The translations under genes and the position numbers were made by a program. Positions 5,941 through 8,289 of a stretch of 8,289 bases of DNA are shown here, in pieces. Under the pieces are notes generated by a model. The model worked only from the letters and a program-made list of their open reading frames with translations. It was not told where the DNA came from and did no database searches. Source of the stretch: JBKHBQ01 sp046542305 (GTDB taxonomy: Bacteria; Bacteroidota; Bacteroidia; Bacteroidales; 4484-276); contig JBKHBQ010000181.1 in assembly GCA_046542305.1 (NCBI GenBank), positions 1-8,289 on the forward strand, written 5' to 3'. The stretch's first letter is position 1, and every line of letters begins with the position of its first letter.

Positions 5941-8289
5941 ATGATGGATTATAATTTTCGCGATATTGAAAAAAAGTGGCAGAAGTACTGGAAAGAACAT
6001 AAAACCTTCAAGGCCTACAACGATTCTGACAAACCCAAATTCTACGTGCTGGATATGTTCCCGTATCCCTCGGGGGCCGGCCTGCATGTTGGTCATCCGC
6101 TTGGATACATTGCTTCCGATATTTTTGCGCGATACAAGATGATGCGCGGCTTTAACGTGCTTCATCCCATGGGTTACGATGCTTTTGGCCTTCCGGCCGA
6201 GCAGTATGCCATCCAAACCGGAACCCATCCCGAAGTAACCACCAACAGGAACATCGCCCGCTATCGCGAACAAATGGACAAGATCGGATTTTCGTATGAT
6301 TGGGATCGTGAAGTGCGAACCTGCAACCCGTCCTATTATAAATGGACCCAGTGGACATTTATTCAGCTTTTCCATCATTGGTACGATAAAAAAAGCGACA
6401 AAGCCCAACCGGTTTCTAAACTCATCAGCCATTTCGAACAAAATGGCAGTGAAGGGATAGAGGCCAATGCAGGCATTCACGATCCGTTTTCGGCAGAACA
6501 ATGGAAAGCCATGGATGAACAACAGCAGTGTGACATGCTGATGCACTACCGGCTGGCATACCTGGCTGATACGATGGTAAACTGGTGCCCGGCACTGGGT
6601 ACTGTACTTGCCAACGACGAGGTGAGCGAAGGCTTTTCGGTACGCGGCGGCCATCCTGTTGAACGCAAACTGATGCGGCAGTGGTCGCTTCGCATCACCG
6701 CCTATGCCGAACGTCTGCTTCAGGGTTTGGAAGAAGTAGAATGGAGTGAGTCGGTAAAGGATATGCAGCGCAACTGGATCGGACGTTCCCAAGGTGCCAC
6801 CGTCAGGTTTAAGGTTGAGGACCGCAAGGAGGAGATCGAAGTTTTCACCACCCGCCCCGATACGCTCTATGGCGCTACCTTTATGGTGCTGGCTCCCGAA
6901 CACGATTTGGCGCTAAAAATTACCACGCCGCAAAACCGCGGCCCGGTGCGCGAATACATCGAACGGACAAAAAACCGCTCGGAACGCGAGCGCATGAGCG
7001 AGGTGAGAAAAGTTACCGGCGTGTTTACGGGCGCACTGGCTATCAACCCGCTCAATGGCGAGAAACTGAAAATTTATGTCGCCGATTACGTGCTGTCAGG
7101 ATACGGCACGGGAGCCATTATGGCCGTGCCGGCGCACGACAGTCGCGACTTTGCTTTTGCCAAACACTTCCTGCTGCCGATCATTCAGGTGGTAAAGCGC
7201 GATGGTGAAACCCTTACCCATCCGCAGGAATGGGACGACTCTTACGATGCCAAAGAGGGGGTGATGATCAATTCGGGCGTGATTACGGGGCTAGAAGTGA
7301 AAGATGCCATCACTGAAATTATCCGGCACCTGGAAAAAGAAGGCATTGGAACCGGAAAGGTGAATTACAGGCTGCGCGACGCCATCTTCAGCCGTCAGCG
7401 CTACTGGGGCGAGCCATTCCCTGTCTACTATAAAAACGGCATTCCGCATACCCTCGACGAAAGCGATTTGCCACTCGAACTGCCGGCAGTGGATAAATAC
7501 CTGCCTACAGAAAGCGGCGAACCACCACTGGCACGGGCAAAAAACTGGACCACCAAAGAGGGCTATCCACTCGAAACCAACACTATGCCCGGGTTTGCCG
7601 GCTCCAGCGGATACTACCTCAGGTACATGGATCCGAACAACGACAAGGAATATTTCTCGAAAGAAGCCAATGAGTACTGGCGCAGCGTGGACCTCTACCT
7701 CGGCGGTGACGAACACGCCACAGGCCACCTGATATATGCCCGGTTCTGGAATAAGTTCCTCTTCGACATCGGCCTGACCTGCGAGCAGGAACCGTTCAGA
7801 AAAATGATCAATCAGGGCAAGATACAGGGACGCTCCAGCTTGGTTTATCGCATGAATGGCACCAATCTTTTTGTTTCCAAAGGATTAAAGGATAATTACG
7901 AGGTAACACCCCTGCACGTGGACATCAGCCTGGTAGAAAATGACGAACTGGATATCGACGCCTTCAGGAAATGGAGGCCGGAACTGGCTTCAGCAGAATT
8001 TGAACTGGAAGACGGCAAGTACATCTGCGGCTGGGAAGTCGAAAAAATGTCGAAATCACTCTACAACGTGGTTAATCCTGATGAACTGATCGAACGCTAT
8101 GGCGCCGATACCTTTCGATTGTACGAAATGTTTTTGGGCCCGCTCGAAAGCCATAAGCCCTGGGATACCCACAGCATTGAAGGCGTGTTCAGGTTTATCC
8201 GCAAACTGTGGCGCTTATTCCACGACGAAAACAACCGCTTCAGGGTTTCGGACGACATGCCCGTCGAAGCTGAACAGAGGGTATTGCAT
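5941..8289 (+). CDS. leuS: Leucyl-tRNA synthetase (3' end outside window)
   Basis: This class Ia aminoacyl-tRNA synthetase charges tRNA-Leu in the cytoplasm and edits mischarged tRNA. The frame is open for all 783 visible codons; Bacteroidota LeuS is usually about 920-950 residues, so the end of the anticodon-binding domain and the C-terminal domain are missing. In order: the HIGH-type motif HVGH (49-52), the CP1 editing domain with TTRPDT (303-308) and AVPAHDSRD (395-403), the catalytic core with FSRQRYWGEP (383 + 100, about 483-492), LGGDEHATGH (587-596), and KMSKS (702-706). The long insertion just before KMSKS (about 606-700, including QGKIQGRS) and the one near residues 150-195 are typical of the phylum. 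Editing and catalytic motifs are intact. Two ATGs are adjacent (5941 and 5944); relatives usually begin M-D/E-Y-N-F, so 5944 may be the true start. No Shine-Dalgarno precedes it. Confidence 0.97.
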   Translation, partial: MMDYNFRDIEKKWQKYWKEHKTFKAYNDSDKPKFYVLDMFPYPSGAGLHVGHPLGYIASDIFARYKMMRGFNVLHPMGYDAFGLPAEQYAIQTGTHPEVTTNRNIARYREQMDKIGFSYDWDREVRTCNPSYYKWTQWTFIQLFHHWYDKKSDKAQPVSKLISHFEQNGSEGIEANAGIHDPFSAEQWKAMDEQQQCDMLMHYRLAYLADTMVNWCPALGTVLANDEVSEGFSVRGGHPVERKLMRQWSLRITAYAERLLQGLEEVEWSESVKDMQRNWIGRSQGATVRFKVEDRKEEIEVFTTRPDTLYGATFMVLAPEHDLALKITTPQNRGPVREYIERTKNRSERERMSEVRKVTGVFTGALAINPLNGEKLKIYVADYVLSGYGTGAIMAVPAHDSRDFAFAKHFLLPIIQVVKRDGETLTHPQEWDDSYDAKEGVMINSGVITGLEVKDAITEIIRHLEKEGIGTGKVNYRLRDAIFSRQRYWGEPFPVYYKNGIPHTLDESDLPLELPAVDKYLPTESGEPPLARAKNWTTKEGYPLETNTMPGFAGSSGYYLRYMDPNNDKEYFSKEANEYWRSVDLYLGGDEHATGHLIYARFWNKFLFDIGLTCEQEPFRKMINQGKIQGRSSLVYRMNGTNLFVSKGLKDNYEVTPLHVDISLVENDELDIDAFRKWRPELASAEFELEDGKYICGWEVEKMSKSLYNVVNPDELIERYGADTFRLYEMFLGPLESHKPWDTHSIEGVFRFIRKLWRLFHDENNRFRVSDDMPVEAEQRVLH

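Noticed and set aside
5848..6903. Open frame of 351 codons on the minus strand across the leuS start
   Set aside because: It is antisense to an unmistakable LeuS and shows no domain or plausible start context.
1..8289. Search for mobile elements, CRISPR arrays, tRNA or rRNA genes and defence or biosynthetic clusters
   Set aside because: No direct-repeat array, transposase or integrase motif, tRNA-like fold or further cluster genes were seen; apart from ovoA and its neighbour the genes are housekeeping or common catabolic ones.

Overview
The window looks like a stretch of a Bacteroidota chromosome. The leucyl-tRNA synthetase is of the Bacteroidota type, start codons lack clear Shine-Dalgarno sequences, a TPR lipoprotein ends in the short Cys-containing tail common in that phylum, and two intergenic regions carry TAnnTTTG elements, the phylum's -7 promoter consensus. 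Gene order is that of ordinary chromosomal DNA. I see no transposase, integrase, phage gene, CRISPR array, tRNA or rRNA.

Layout: (1) 1-407 (+) is the 3' end of a succinate dehydrogenase/fumarate reductase iron-sulfur subunit, closed by a hairpin terminator at 430-466. (2) Converging on it is a leftward pair, ovoA (3456-1336) followed by a multi-spanning TspO/MBR-like membrane protein (1271-465). OvoA is a full-length fusion of a non-haem iron sulfoxide synthase and a SAM methyltransferase that makes the thiol-histidine antioxidant ovothiol. (3) Divergent from ovoA is a monofunctional proline dehydrogenase (3614-4798, +). The 157-bp gap between them holds four alternating copies of one half-site, an operator-like array. 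(4) A TPR lipoprotein (5657-4860, -) converges on proline dehydrogenase, and the two share a hairpin terminator. Its promoter is overlapped by a perfect 9-bp inverted repeat. (5) leuS (5941 onward, +) diverges from the TPR gene and runs off the right edge with all visible active-site motifs intact.

How the genes fit together: succinate dehydrogenase and proline dehydrogenase both feed electrons to the respiratory quinone pool, and OvoA makes a low-molecular-weight antioxidant thiol. A link between respiration, redox stress and the ovoA/TspO-like pair is plausible but is inference from neighbourhood alone. The least explained parts are the half-site array between ovoA and proline dehydrogenase, the palindrome on the TPR-gene promoter, and the small inverted repeats bordering ovoA. 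No clearly new multi-gene system is visible.
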